64,000 nucleotides of DNA, from the NCBI RefSeq assembly GCF_009901565.1, contig NZ_WXEW01000011.1:186001-250000 (forward strand). Reading direction: 5' to 3'. Below the pieces are notes generated by a model. That model was not told the DNA's origin, made no database searches, and saw only the letters and a program-made list of their open reading frames with translations. The translations under genes and the position numbers were made by a program. The stretch is from Herbidospora solisilvae. GTDB lineage: Bacteria; Actinomycetota; Actinomycetes; Streptosporangiales; Streptosporangiaceae. Of this stretch, positions 20,345 through 28,192 are shown one piece after another (the stretch's first letter is position 1; each line of letters starts with the position of its first letter).

Positions 20345-20377
20345 TCTTGACGTCAAGACATCTCTCTTGATATCAAG
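20345..20377. promoter_or_regulatory. Tandem palindromic operators between tamR and tam
   Basis: Two near-identical palindromes: TCTTGACGTCAAGA (20345-20358) and CTTGATATCAAG (20366-20377). Their centres are 20 bp apart, about two helical turns, and the first lies 20 bases from the tamR start. The shared half-site CTTGA is typical of MarR-family operators, which supports autoregulation together with control of tam. Confidence 0.75.
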
Positions 20378-20401
20378 TATCTTTATGTCGAGAGATAAGC
20401 C

Positions 20402-20471
20402 GCAGCGCGCCGACGCCAGGAGGGAAGGCGTCGGATATGAGCGCGAGGACCGCCGCGCCGGAGGCGCGGCC
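20402..20471. repeat. Dispersed structured repeat, copy B, in the tam 5' untranslated region
   Basis: This copy has an 8-bp outer stem CCGACGCC (20410-20417)/GGCGTCGG (20427-20434) with loop AGGAGGGAA. A spacer follows, then the 3' hairpin GCCGCGCC-GGA-GGCGCGGC (20452-20470), which ends one base before the tam ATG. The GGAGG at 20460-20464, spanning the hairpin loop and stem, is the best ribosome binding site for tam. Relative to copy C the central section is deleted. Confidence 0.75.
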
Positions 20472-21227
20472 ATGACACAGTGGGATCCTTCGGTCTACGG
20501 CCGGTACGCCGACGAGCGTTCCCGGCCCTTCTACGAGCTCACCGCGCGGATCAGGGCCGAAGACCCCGGCTACGTCGTCGACCTCGGCTGCGGCACCGGA
20601 GACCTGACCGTGTCGCTGGCCGCCCGCTGGCCCGACGCCCGGATCCACGGGGTCGACTCCTCGCCCGAGATGATCGCCAAAGCCCCCGAGGGCGCCACCT
20701 TCGAGGTCGCCGACGTGCGCGACTGGCGTCCGGCCGAGCCGGTCGACGTCATCGTGTCGAACGCGCTGCTCCAGTGGGTGCCCGAGCACCGGGAACTGCT
20801 CGTGGGCTGGGCCCGGGAGCTCAACCCGGGCGGGTGGCTGGCCTTCCAGGTGCCGGGCAACTTCGCCGCGCCCAGCCACCAGGTCGTCAGGGAGCTCTGC
20901 CGGAGCCCCGAATGGGCCGCTGAGCTGGCCGACCTCGCCTGGCGCGACCCGGTCGACTCCGCGGCGGACTACCTGGAGCTGCTGGCGGCCGAGGGCCTGA
21001 CCGTGGACGCCTGGGAGACCACCTACGTCCACGTCCTCCAGGGCGACGACGCGGTGCTCCGCTGGGTCACCGGCACGGCGCTGCGCCCCATGCTGACCCG
21101 GTTGGCCCCGGAGCGCCGGGAACGGTTTCTCGCCGACGCCGGCCGGCTGCTCGGGGAGGCCTATCCCCGTCGCGACTACGGCACCCCGTTCGAGTTCCGC
21201 CGCATATTCACCGTGGCGCACAAATGA
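20472..21227 (+). CDS. tam: Trans-aconitate 2-methyltransferase
   Basis: A class I SAM methyltransferase (251 aa) that esterifies trans-aconitate, a by-product that inhibits aconitase. The family N-terminus MTQWDPSVYGRYADERSRPFYELTARI is present, then VVDLGCGTGDLTVSLAARWP (SAM motif I, residues ~36-55), GVDSSPEMI, VSNALLQWVPEH (motif IV region) and the C-terminal YGTPFEFRRIFTVAH. The start at 20472 fits the family; the open frame extends 48 codons upstream through the repeat element and tamR operators, which I reject. The GGAGG of the repeat hairpin lies seven bases before the ATG. Confidence 0.93.
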   Translation: MTQWDPSVYGRYADERSRPFYELTARIRAEDPGYVVDLGCGTGDLTVSLAARWPDARIHGVDSSPEMIAKAPEGATFEVADVRDWRPAEPVDVIVSNALLQWVPEHRELLVGWARELNPGGWLAFQVPGNFAAPSHQVVRELCRSPEWAAELADLAWRDPVDSAADYLELLAAEGLTVDAWETTYVHVLQGDDAVLRWVTGTALRPMLTRLAPERRERFLADAGRLLGEAYPRRDYGTPFEFRRIFTVAHK

Positions 21228-21306
21228 TCATTCGTATTCGGTTTGCGGGCATTCATTGGTGATGGACGTAGACACGCCCAGGTGTCCCCTTCAGGTGAAA
21301 TCGCAG

Positions 21307-21418
21307 GCCGCAGCGCGCCGACGCCTGGACTGACGGAGCGCCGGGAGCGCAGCGACCAGAGCGGAGGAGGGAAGGCGTCGGATAAGAGCGCGAGGACCGC
21401 CGCGCCGGAGGCGCGGCC
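21307..21418. repeat. Dispersed structured repeat, copy C (fullest copy)
   Basis: The longest copy seen. It starts GCCGCAGCGCGCC and has an outer stem CCGACGCC (21318-21325)/GGCGTCGG (21374-21381) enclosing a middle segment (GACGGAGCGCCGGGAGCGCA and GCGGAGGAGGGAA). It ends with the hairpin GCCGCGCC-GGA-GGCGCGGC (21399-21417). It lies between tam and the CYTH-CHAD gene and is flanked by a near-duplicated CCTTCAGGTG..ATC..GGCCGCA at 21289 and 21440. Confidence 0.75.
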
Positions 21419-21496
21419 ATCGAATAGGCGATTTGTTCACCTTCAGGTGGCATCATGGCCGCAATTCGGCCGTGTCGCGTTTACCTGGAGGTGCTG

Positions 21497-22939
21497 GTGG
21501 CGATCGAGATCGAGGACAAGTTCGATGTCCCAGACGAGTTCGTGGTGCCGGATCTGCTCGGCGTGAAAGGCGTCGAAGCGGTCTCCGGGCCGAAATCCCA
21601 CCAGCTCGTGGCCGTCTACTTCGACACTCCCGATCTGCGGCTCGCCGCGCGGGGCATCACCCTGCGGCGGCGCCGCGGGGGCGACGACCCCGGCTGGCAC
21701 CTGAAACTGCCCAAGGCCGCCGGGGTGCGGCAGGAGATCCAGCTGCCGCTCACCCGCAGCGCCAAGGTGGTGCCGGCCGACCTGGCCGCGCAGGTGCTCG
21801 TCTACACGCGGGGCCACGCGCTGGTGCCGGTCGCCGAGCTCGACACGAAGCGGTCGGTGACCCGGTTGCTCGACGGTGACGAGCAGGTGCTCGCCGAGGT
21901 GGCCGACGACCGCGTCAAGGGGACGGTCTACGGCGACGTGCCGCGCGTCGAGCGGTGGCGCGAGGTCGAGGTCGAGCTCGTCAAGGGTGACGAGGCGCTG
22001 CTGAAGCGGGTGGGCAAGCGGGTGATCAAGGCGGGGGCTGTCACCGGCGGCTCCGCCAACAAGCTGGGGCGGCTGTTGGGCGAAGCCGTACAGGAACTGC
22101 CGAAGTCGCCTGCCGAGGGGACGGTCGGCGCCGCGGTCTTCGCCTACCTGCGGAGCCAGACCGACGCGCTGATCGCGCAGGACGGCCGGGTGCGGCGGGC
22201 CGAGGAGGACGCCGTGCACAAGGCGCGCGTGGCGTGCCGGCGGATGCGCAGCGCGTTCAAGGCCTTCTCCTCGATCGTGACCGAGTCGGACGTGCTCCAG
22301 GAGGAGCTGCGCTGGCTCGGCGAGGTGCTCGGCGAGGTGCGCGACCTGGAGGTCATCCAGGCCCGCTTCGGCAAGGAGCTCGACGGGCTCGACGACCACC
22401 TGATCGTCGGCCCGGTCCGGACCCGGCTGCTCGACGACCTCAAGCTGCAGGAGGAGGAGGGCTACGAGCGGGCCCGCGAGGCCATGACGAGTGAGCGTTA
22501 CTTCGCCCTGCTCGACGCGCTCGACGAGCCCTACGTCTTCACCGGCCGCGCGACCCGCGAGGCCGGGCCCGAGCTGGCCAAGATCGTGGCCAAGGAGTGG
22601 AAGCGGGTGCACCGCAAGCACGCGACCGCCCAGGCCATCGACGACCCGCACGAGCGCGAGATCGCCATGCACGACGTGCGCAAGGCGGCCAAGCGCGCCC
22701 GCTACACCGCCGAGGCGGCAGGCATGGACGACGAGGCCGCCCGCGCCGAGGCGATCCAGGAGGCCCTGGGCACCTACCAGGACGGCGTGGTGGCCCAGGA
22801 GACGCTGGAGAAGGAGGCCGCGAAGGCCCGCGAGGCCGGCGAGGACACCTTCACCTACGGCGTGCTGGCCGGCCTGGAGCGCGCCGCCGCCGAACGCGCC
22901 CGTGACCGTTTCCCCAAGTTGTGGAAGAAACTCAGGTGA
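21497..22939 (+). CDS. CYTH and CHAD domain protein (polyphosphate-associated)
   Basis: A 480-aa two-domain protein. The N-terminal CYTH triphosphate-tunnel domain starts with the ExExK signature IEIEDKF (residues ~3-9) and has VAVYFDTPDLRLAARGITLRRRRGG and RQEIQLPL strands. The C-terminal CHAD domain (about 230-480) is helical and rich in conserved His/Arg/Lys, for example EDAVHKARVACRRMRSAFKAF and AMHDVRKAAKRARYTAEAAG. CHAD domains bind inorganic polyphosphate, and CYTH enzymes hydrolyse triphosphates or polyphosphate. I chose GTG 21497 because GGAGG lies five bases upstream and the motif starts at once; GTG 21491 is an alternative. It is convergent and overlaps the mutT1-like gene by eight bases; ppk is next. 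Confidence 0.9.
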   Translation: MAIEIEDKFDVPDEFVVPDLLGVKGVEAVSGPKSHQLVAVYFDTPDLRLAARGITLRRRRGGDDPGWHLKLPKAAGVRQEIQLPLTRSAKVVPADLAAQVLVYTRGHALVPVAELDTKRSVTRLLDGDEQVLAEVADDRVKGTVYGDVPRVERWREVEVELVKGDEALLKRVGKRVIKAGAVTGGSANKLGRLLGEAVQELPKSPAEGTVGAAVFAYLRSQTDALIAQDGRVRRAEEDAVHKARVACRRMRSAFKAFSSIVTESDVLQEELRWLGEVLGEVRDLEVIQARFGKELDGLDDHLIVGPVRTRLLDDLKLQEEEGYERAREAMTSERYFALLDALDEPYVFTGRATREAGPELAKIVAKEWKRVHRKHATAQAIDDPHEREIAMHDVRKAAKRARYTAEAAGMDDEAARAEAIQEALGTYQDGVVAQETLEKEAAKAREAGEDTFTYGVLAGLERAAAERARDRFPKLWKKLR

Positions 22940-23783
22940 CGTAACGGTCGACGCTGACCAGTTCGCCCTCTGCGTGGTGGAGGACGGCGAATCCGCCCTT
23001 CTTGAGATGGGTGTCGCCGATCCTGCCCTCGGAGAGGTCGTCCAGCAGGTCGGGGAGGACCTTGCCGTGGCTGCAGAGCGCCGTCGGCTCGGTCAGTTTG
23101 CGGACCAGCCGCAGGGTGTCCTTGGGGTCGTAGCCGGGCTCGGAGAGCAGCTTCTCCTTGCGGATCGGCAGGCCCGTGGCGGTCGCGTAGGGCTTGAGGG
23201 TCTGGGTGCACCTGCGGCTGGGGGAGCTGACCAGGTGCCGGGGCGCGTAGGCGGCCAGGGCCGCGGCGACCACGTCGGCCTGGGCCAGGCCGTCGGCGTC
23301 GAGCGGACGCCGGTCGTCGTGGCCCTTCCACTCCGAGCGGCTGCCGGCCAGGCCGTGCCTGACCAGGATCAGCGGCACCGTCACCAGCGGGGCCGCCGTC
23401 AGCGCCCGCAGCAGACCCGCGTCCCACTCGTAGGTAAGCCGGTCGCGGGCCTCGCCGAGAGACATCCAGACGACCTCGTCGACCTCGTCGACCGCCGTCA
23501 GGTCGTCTTCCGCGCTGACCCGCGCGGCCCAGTAGTCGACCCGTTTGAGGCGGCCGTCCTTCAGGTAGTGGACGGGCGGCAGCGAGCGGCCCAGCACGAC
23601 CGACAGGCCGGTCTCCTCCCGGACCTCGCGCAGCGCTCCGGCGATGACGTGCTCGCCCGACTTGAGTTTGCCCTTGGGGAACGACCAGTCGTCGTACTTC
23701 GGGCGGTGCACGACCGCCACCTCGGGGGAGGACTCGTCGCCGCGCCAGATCACGGCGCCGGCGGCGTGGATCACGTCGGTCAT
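22932..23783 (-). CDS. mutT1: MutT1-like NUDIX hydrolase fused to histidine phosphatase domain
   Basis: A 283-aa protein. The N-terminal NUDIX domain has a complete Nudix box (G-x5-E-x7-R-E-x-x-E-E-x-G) at [18 protein letters not shown], residues ~40-62. The C-terminal SixA-like histidine phosphatase domain starts [11 protein letters not shown] and has a second motif [12 protein letters not shown]. tuberculosis MutT1 has the same architecture and sits next to ppk; it hydrolyses 8-oxo-GTP species and diadenosine polyphosphates. The ATG at 23783 overlaps the ppk stop by four bases (ATGA), so it is translationally coupled. The long open frame upstream of this ATG is a shadow of ppk. Confidence 0.92.
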   Translation of the reverse strand: MTDVIHAAGAVIWRGDESSPEVAVVHRPKYDDWSFPKGKLKSGEHVIAGALREVREETGLSVVLGRSLPPVHYLKDGRLKRVDYWAARVSAEDDLTAVDEVDEVVWMSLGEARDRLTYEWDAGLLRALTAAPLVTVPLILVRHGLAGSRSEWKGHDDRRPLDADGLAQADVVAAALAAYAPRHLVSSPSRRCTQTLKPYATATGLPIRKEKLLSEPGYDPKDTLRLVRKLTEPTALCSHGKVLPDLLDDLSEGRIGDTHLKKGGFAVLHHAEGELVSVDRYVT

Positions 23784-25867
23784 TTGCCGTCGTCCACGGT
23801 CCGCCAGCGTCGCGTGCCGATGAGATGCTGCTGCAGATCGGCGCCGCCGTTTTGGCGAAGCCAGCGGCCATCTGAGGTAAGCCACCATGTGTCCGTCCCG
23901 TCGGAGAACGCGCGGTCGAGCAGGTCGGCGATGTAGGACCGGTGTTGTGCACCGGTCACCTTCACCAGGGCCTCCACCCTTCGGTCGAGGTTGCGTCGCA
24001 TCAGGTCGGCGCTGCCGATCCACATCTCGGGCCGCCGTCCGCCGCCGAACTCGTAGATGCGGGAGTGCTCCAGGAAGCGCCCAAGGAGGCTTCTGACCCT
24101 GATCGTCTCCGACAAACCCGGCACACCGGGCCGGAGCGTGCAGATGCCGCGCACCCACAGGTCGATCGGCACGCCGGCCTGCGAGGCCCGGTAGAGGGCG
24201 TCGATCACGGGTTCGTCGACGAGCGAGTTGGTCTTGATCCGGATCCGGGCCGCGCGGCCCGCCTTGTGGTGGGCGATCTCCCGGTCGATGCGGGCCAGCA
24301 GGCCCTGCCGCAGCGAGTGGGGCGCCACCAGCAGCCGCCGGTAGGCGGAGTGGTTGGAGTAGCCGGTGAGGTGGATGAACAGGTCGGTCACGTCCTCGCC
24401 GACCAGCGGGTCGGACGTGAGGAGGCCGAAGTCCTCGTACATGCGGGCGGTCTTCGGGTTGTAGTTGCCGGTGCCGATGTGGCAGTAGCGGCGCAGTTCG
24501 CCGTTCTGCTCCTGGCGCACGACCAGGGCCAGCTTGCAGTGGGTCTTCAGGCCCAGCACGCCGTAGACGACGTGGCAGCCGGCCTTCTCCAGTTTCCTGG
24601 CCCACGAGATGTTGGCGTGCTCGTCGAACCTGGCCTTGATCTCGACCACCACGACGACCTGCTTGCCCGCTTCGGCGGCGTCGATGAGGGCGTCCACGAT
24701 CGGGGAGTTGCCGCTGGTCCGGTAGAGCGTCTGCTTGATCGCCAGCACCTGCGGGTCGGCCGCGGCGTGCTCGATGAAGCGCTGCACGCTGGTGGAGAAG
24801 CTGTCGTAGGGGTGGTGCAGCAGGATGTCCTTCTCCCGCAGCATCGCGAAGATGTCGTCGTCGGCGTGGATCACCTCGGCCGGCACGAACGGCCGGTAGC
24901 TGAGCTCGCCCCGGTTGTGGGTGGGCCCGAGGTCGGCGATCGTGTGCAGCCCCGACAGGTCGAGCGGGCCGGGCACCCGGTAGATCTCGTGGTCGTGTAC
25001 GCCCAGCTCCTCGACCAGCAGATCGAGCACCTCGGGCGTGATCGTGTCCTCGACCTCGATGCGGACCGGCGAGCCGAACCGGCGGCGGCGCAGTTCGCGT
25101 TCGAGGGCCTGCATCAGGTTCTCGGTGACGTCCTCGTCGACGTCGAGGTCCTCGTTGCGGGTGACCCGGAAGACGTGGTGCTGGACGATCTCCATGCCCT
25201 TGAAGAGCTGGCCGAGGTGGGCCGCGATCACGTCCTCAAGCGGCACGAACCGGTCTTTGGCCACCTTCACGAACCGGGGGAGCTGCTGGGGCACCTTCAC
25301 CCGCGCGAAGACCGTGTTGCCGTTGACGGGGTTGCGGACCGTGACCGCCAGGTTGAGCGACAACCCCGAGATGTTGGGAAAGGGGTGGGCCGGGTCGACG
25401 GCCAGTGGCGTCAGCACCGGTCGGATCCGCTCCCGGAACAACTTCCGCATGACCGTGCGCTCGTCGCGCCCGAGGTCGGCCCAGCGGACGATCTCGATGC
25501 CCTCGGCCACCAGCTCGGGCACGATCGCCTTGTGGAACAGGGCGGAGTGGCGCTGCACCAGGACGTTGGCGATCCCGTTGATGCGCTCCAATTCGTCGCT
25601 CGGCTTCAGCCCGCTCTGCGCCCTGAGCAGGAGTCCCGTGGCCATCCGCCGTTTGAGGCCCGCGACCCGCACCATGAAGAACTCGTCGAGGTTGGTCGCG
25701 AAGATCGCCAGGAACCGCACCCGTTCGAGCAGGGGGAGCTTGGGGTCCTCGGCCAGTTCGAGCACCCGTTCGTTGAACTGGAGCCAGCTCTCCTCTCGGT
25801 TGAGGAATCGCTCGTGAGGGAGGGGAAGTTCCTCCGGGGAGATGGGCACGGAAATTTCGGCGGACAT
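23780..25867 (-). CDS. ppk: Polyphosphate kinase 1
   Basis: A 695-aa PPK1 that reversibly transfers ATP gamma-phosphate to polyphosphate. The N domain starts [21 protein letters not shown] and contains [15 protein letters not shown]. The head domain follows. The catalytic region has [20 protein letters not shown] and [13 protein letters not shown], where the His of THCK corresponds to the autophosphorylated histidine. The family signature [19 protein letters not shown] comes next. The C-terminal domain carries [19 protein letters not shown] 25867 matches the family N-terminus. It forms an operon with the mutT1-like gene and lies next to a CYTH-CHAD gene, giving a compact polyphosphate module. 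Confidence 0.97.
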   Translation of the reverse strand: MSAEISVPISPEELPLPHERFLNREESWLQFNERVLELAEDPKLPLLERVRFLAIFATNLDEFFMVRVAGLKRRMATGLLLRAQSGLKPSDELERINGIANVLVQRHSALFHKAIVPELVAEGIEIVRWADLGRDERTVMRKLFRERIRPVLTPLAVDPAHPFPNISGLSLNLAVTVRNPVNGNTVFARVKVPQQLPRFVKVAKDRFVPLEDVIAAHLGQLFKGMEIVQHHVFRVTRNEDLDVDEDVTENLMQALERELRRRRFGSPVRIEVEDTITPEVLDLLVEELGVHDHEIYRVPGPLDLSGLHTIADLGPTHNRGELSYRPFVPAEVIHADDDIFAMLREKDILLHHPYDSFSTSVQRFIEHAAADPQVLAIKQTLYRTSGNSPIVDALIDAAEAGKQVVVVVEIKARFDEHANISWARKLEKAGCHVVYGVLGLKTHCKLALVVRQEQNGELRRYCHIGTGNYNPKTARMYEDFGLLTSDPLVGEDVTDLFIHLTGYSNHSAYRRLLVAPHSLRQGLLARIDREIAHHKAGRAARIRIKTNSLVDEPVIDALYRASQAGVPIDLWVRGICTLRPGVPGLSETIRVRSLLGRFLEHSRIYEFGGGRRPEMWIGSADLMRRNLDRRVEALVKVTGAQHRSYIADLLDRAFSDGTDTWWLTSDGRWLRQNGGADLQQHLIGTRRWRTVDDGK

Positions 25868-25930
25868 GTCCTGAATATGCCCGAGTTTGTTGAACGACGT
25901 GTTAACTTCCCCGCAACGAAATCGCCAGTC

Positions 25931-26776
25931 TCAGGCTTCACTCTCGCGGGCACGTGCGAGCTTCTCGTTCTCTCTCGCCTCGCGGGCGCGGATCTTCTCC
26001 TGCTCCCGCCGGAGCTTCTCGGCCTCCTTGGCCTCGCGCTCGCGCTGCTTCTCGGCCTCGCGCCAGAGTTTCTCCTGCTCCTTGCGCTGACGGCTGAGCT
26101 CTTTGGGGTCGGTCACGGGGCCGGGCGGTAGTGGCGGCGCCAGCACCAGCCCCCGGGAGGCGTTGGTCAGCGCCGGGGCCGGGTCGAGGTCGCTCAGCCC
26201 GTTCCAGCACAGGTTCACCAGGTGGGCGGCGACCGTCTCACGGCTGGGTTTGCGCACGTCGAGCCACCACTGGCCGGTCAGGGCGACCATGCCGACGAGC
26301 ATCTGGGCGTACATGGGGGCGGTCTTGGGGTCGTAGCCCCGGCCGGCGAACTCGTCGGCCAGCACGTCTTCGACCTGACTGGCGATGTCGCTGATCAGGC
26401 TGGCGAAGGTGCCGGTGCCGGAGGCGGCGTGGGAGTCGCGGACCAGGATCCGGAAGCCCTCGCTGCTCTCCTCGATGTACTGGAGCAGCGCCAGGGCGGC
26501 CCGCTCCACTTTCACTCGCGCGTGGGTCGCGGACAGGGCCTGGGTGACGAGGACGAGCAGGCGCTGCATCTCGCGGTCGATGACCACGGCGTAGATGCCT
26601 TCCTTGCCGCCGAAGTGCTCGTACACCACGGGCTTCGACACGCTGGCGTGTGCGGCGATCTCCTCCACCGAAGTGCCGTCGAAGCCCTTCTCCGCGAAGA
26701 GGGAGCGACCGATCTGGATCAGCTGCTCGCGCCGTTCCGCGCCCGTCATTCGCCTGCGGGATCTGGATTCGGTCAC
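25931..26776 (-). CDS. TetR family regulator with long charged C-terminal coiled coil
   Basis: A 281-aa TetR/AcrR regulator. The helix-turn-helix is at the N-terminus (RREQLIQIGRSLFAEKGFDGTSVEEIAAHASVSKPVVYEHFGGKEGIYAVV, residues ~13-63). The ligand domain follows to about 200. The last ~55 residues are almost entirely Lys, Arg, Glu and Ala, a predicted coiled coil or single alpha helix. GTG 26776 gives a normal TetR N-terminus (VTESRSRRRMTGAERREQL). The gene is 66 bases downstream of the desaturase on the same strand. It is a candidate repressor of that gene through the palindromes at 27821-27856. Confidence 0.9.
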   Translation of the reverse strand: MTESRSRRRMTGAERREQLIQIGRSLFAEKGFDGTSVEEIAAHASVSKPVVYEHFGGKEGIYAVVIDREMQRLLVLVTQALSATHARVKVERAALALLQYIEESSEGFRILVRDSHAASGTGTFASLISDIASQVEDVLADEFAGRGYDPKTAPMYAQMLVGMVALTGQWWLDVRKPSRETVAAHLVNLCWNGLSDLDPAPALTNASRGLVLAPPLPPGPVTDPKELSRQRKEQEKLWREAEKQREREAKEAEKLRREQEKIRAREARENEKLARARESEA

Positions 26777-26842
26777 GGCACCATAATGGCGGGCCGTGAG
26801 AGTGACGGCACAAGCACGCCCTCGCACGGCCCTCGATATGGA

Positions 26843-27787
26843 CTAGGCAATGCGCTTCGCCGCCAGCCGCTCTGGATTGGGCCACCGCACGTCATAAGCC
26901 CAGCCGAAGCGCTCGAAGATCTTGATCAGACCGGCGCTCAGATCGATCTGGCCCTTCAGCACGCCGTGCCGCGCGCAGGTCGGGTCGGAGTGGTGCAGGT
27001 TGTGCCACGACTCGCCGAACGAGGGCAGCGCCAGCCACCATACGTTGCGGGACTTGTCGCGCGACTCGAAGGCCTCGTCGCCGAAGACGTGGCAGATCGA
27101 GTTGATCGCCCAGGTGACGTGGTGGAGCAGGCCGATGCGGACCAGGGTGCCCCAGAAGAAGGCCGTCGCGGCGCCCTGCCACGACCAGGTGATCAGGCCG
27201 CCGAGGATGGCCGGCAGCACCATTGAGGTGATCGCCAGCACCGGGAACATCTTGTGGAACTTCACGATGTCCGGGTCTTTGACCAGGTCGGGGGCGTACT
27301 TCTCGCGGTTGGCGCGCTCGGCTTCGAACAACCAGCCCATGTGGGCGTAGAGCAGGCCCTTGGTGACCGCCCAGAACGAGGTGCCGAAGCGCCACGGCGA
27401 GTGCGGGTCGCCGTCCTTGTCGGAGAACTTGTGGTGCTTGCGGTGGGTGGCGACCCAGTCGAGGACCGACATCTCCAGCGACATGCTGCCGGCGACGCCC
27501 AGGGCGATCTTCAGTGGCCGCTTGGCCTTGAAGGAGCCGTGGGTGAAGTAGCGGTGCAGGCCCACCGTCACACCGAGACCGGTGAACATGTAGAAGACGA
27601 ACGCGATGGCGATGTCGACCCAGCTCAGCCAGCCCCAGGCCCATGCCACCGGCACCGCGAGAGCCAGCGCCACCAGGGGCAGGCCCACCACGACGCCGAA
27701 GGTGATGATCTCGGGAGTGGTCTTCCGCTCGGGGTCCATGTCGGGTTTGGGCTGCTTGGGGGCCGGGCGCTCGGAGACTACGGTCAT
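26843..27787 (-). CDS. Acyl-CoA/acyl-lipid delta-9-type fatty acid desaturase
   Basis: A membrane di-iron desaturase (314 aa) that introduces a double bond into saturated acyl chains. The three histidine boxes are complete: HRYFTH (residues ~78-83), HRKHH (~115-119) and HNLHH (near 263-267). Four hydrophobic helices are arranged in two pairs (about 30-50, 55-72, 180-200, 205-225). The protein resembles stearoyl-CoA desaturases. ATG 27787 is preceded by GAGG seven bases upstream. A tandem palindrome covers the promoter region. Confidence 0.94.
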   Translation of the reverse strand: MTVVSERPAPKQPKPDMDPERKTTPEIITFGVVVGLPLVALALAVPVAWAWGWLSWVDIAIAFVFYMFTGLGVTVGLHRYFTHGSFKAKRPLKIALGVAGSMSLEMSVLDWVATHRKHHKFSDKDGDPHSPWRFGTSFWAVTKGLLYAHMGWLFEAERANREKYAPDLVKDPDIVKFHKMFPVLAITSMVLPAILGGLITWSWQGAATAFFWGTLVRIGLLHHVTWAINSICHVFGDEAFESRDKSRNVWWLALPSFGESWHNLHHSDPTCARHGVLKGQIDLSAGLIKIFERFGWAYDVRWPNPERLAAKRIA

Positions 27788-27820
27788 GAAGTACCTCGCG
27801 ATCTGTGGTAGGTAGTGCCG

Positions 27821-27856
27821 GTTACGCCACCGTAACCTACGCCATCGTAAGTTAGG
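27821..27856. promoter_or_regulatory. Tandem palindromic operator upstream of the desaturase gene
   Basis: TACGCCACCGTAA (27823-27835) and TACGCCATCGTAA (27838-27850) are two copies of a TACG-CCAY-CGTA palindrome spaced 15 bp apart. They lie inside larger inverted repeats (GTTACG-CCAC-CGTAAC and TAACCTACG-CCAT-CGTAAGTTA). The position, 34-70 bases before the desaturase ATG, fits repression by a TetR dimer pair, most simply the neighbouring TetR. Confidence 0.65.
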
Positions 27857-28021
27857 AAGTGCTCAGTCGAGAATGGGGGGAAGGTGTATCGTGGGCGGCC
27901 ATCTCATGGCGCGAAACTGACTTGCGGGAAAAGCTGCTGGTCTGCTATGGCGTGGCGCGTTCCGGAAGTGACGCTTAACCACCACCCTTTCCTCGGGTGT
28001 GCCCGGTAAGCTTGGTGGCGA

Positions 28022-28097
28022 TCCGGCGTTGGGTAATTGGCAGCCCGCCAACCTTTGGAGTTGGTTTGTCCTGGTTCGAGTCCAGGCGCCGGAACCA
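28022..28097 (+). tRNA. tRNA-Gln (anticodon TTG)
   Basis: A complete cloverleaf. Acceptor TCCGGCG (28022-28028) pairs with CGCCGGA (28087-28093). The D arm carries GGGTAATTGGCAGCCC. The anticodon stem CCAAC/GTTGG encloses loop CTTTGGA with anticodon TTG. The T arm is CCTGG-TTCGAGT-CCAGG, and discriminator A plus an encoded CCA follow. A tRNA-Gln just upstream of glmU is a recurrent actinobacterial arrangement. Confidence 0.95.
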
Positions 28098-28192
28098 AAT
28101 CGGGTCTCGGGTAAGCTCACGTTGTCGAGCGGGTGACCGTGCGGCATCCGTCAGCTGACCGTTTCGTTCGCGGATCCGAGGGAGCTCCCACA

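Noticed and set aside
27904-28098. Small minus-strand open frame across the tRNA (GLEPGQTNSKG...)
   Set aside because: This is the known artefact of translating tRNA-gene antisense sequence.
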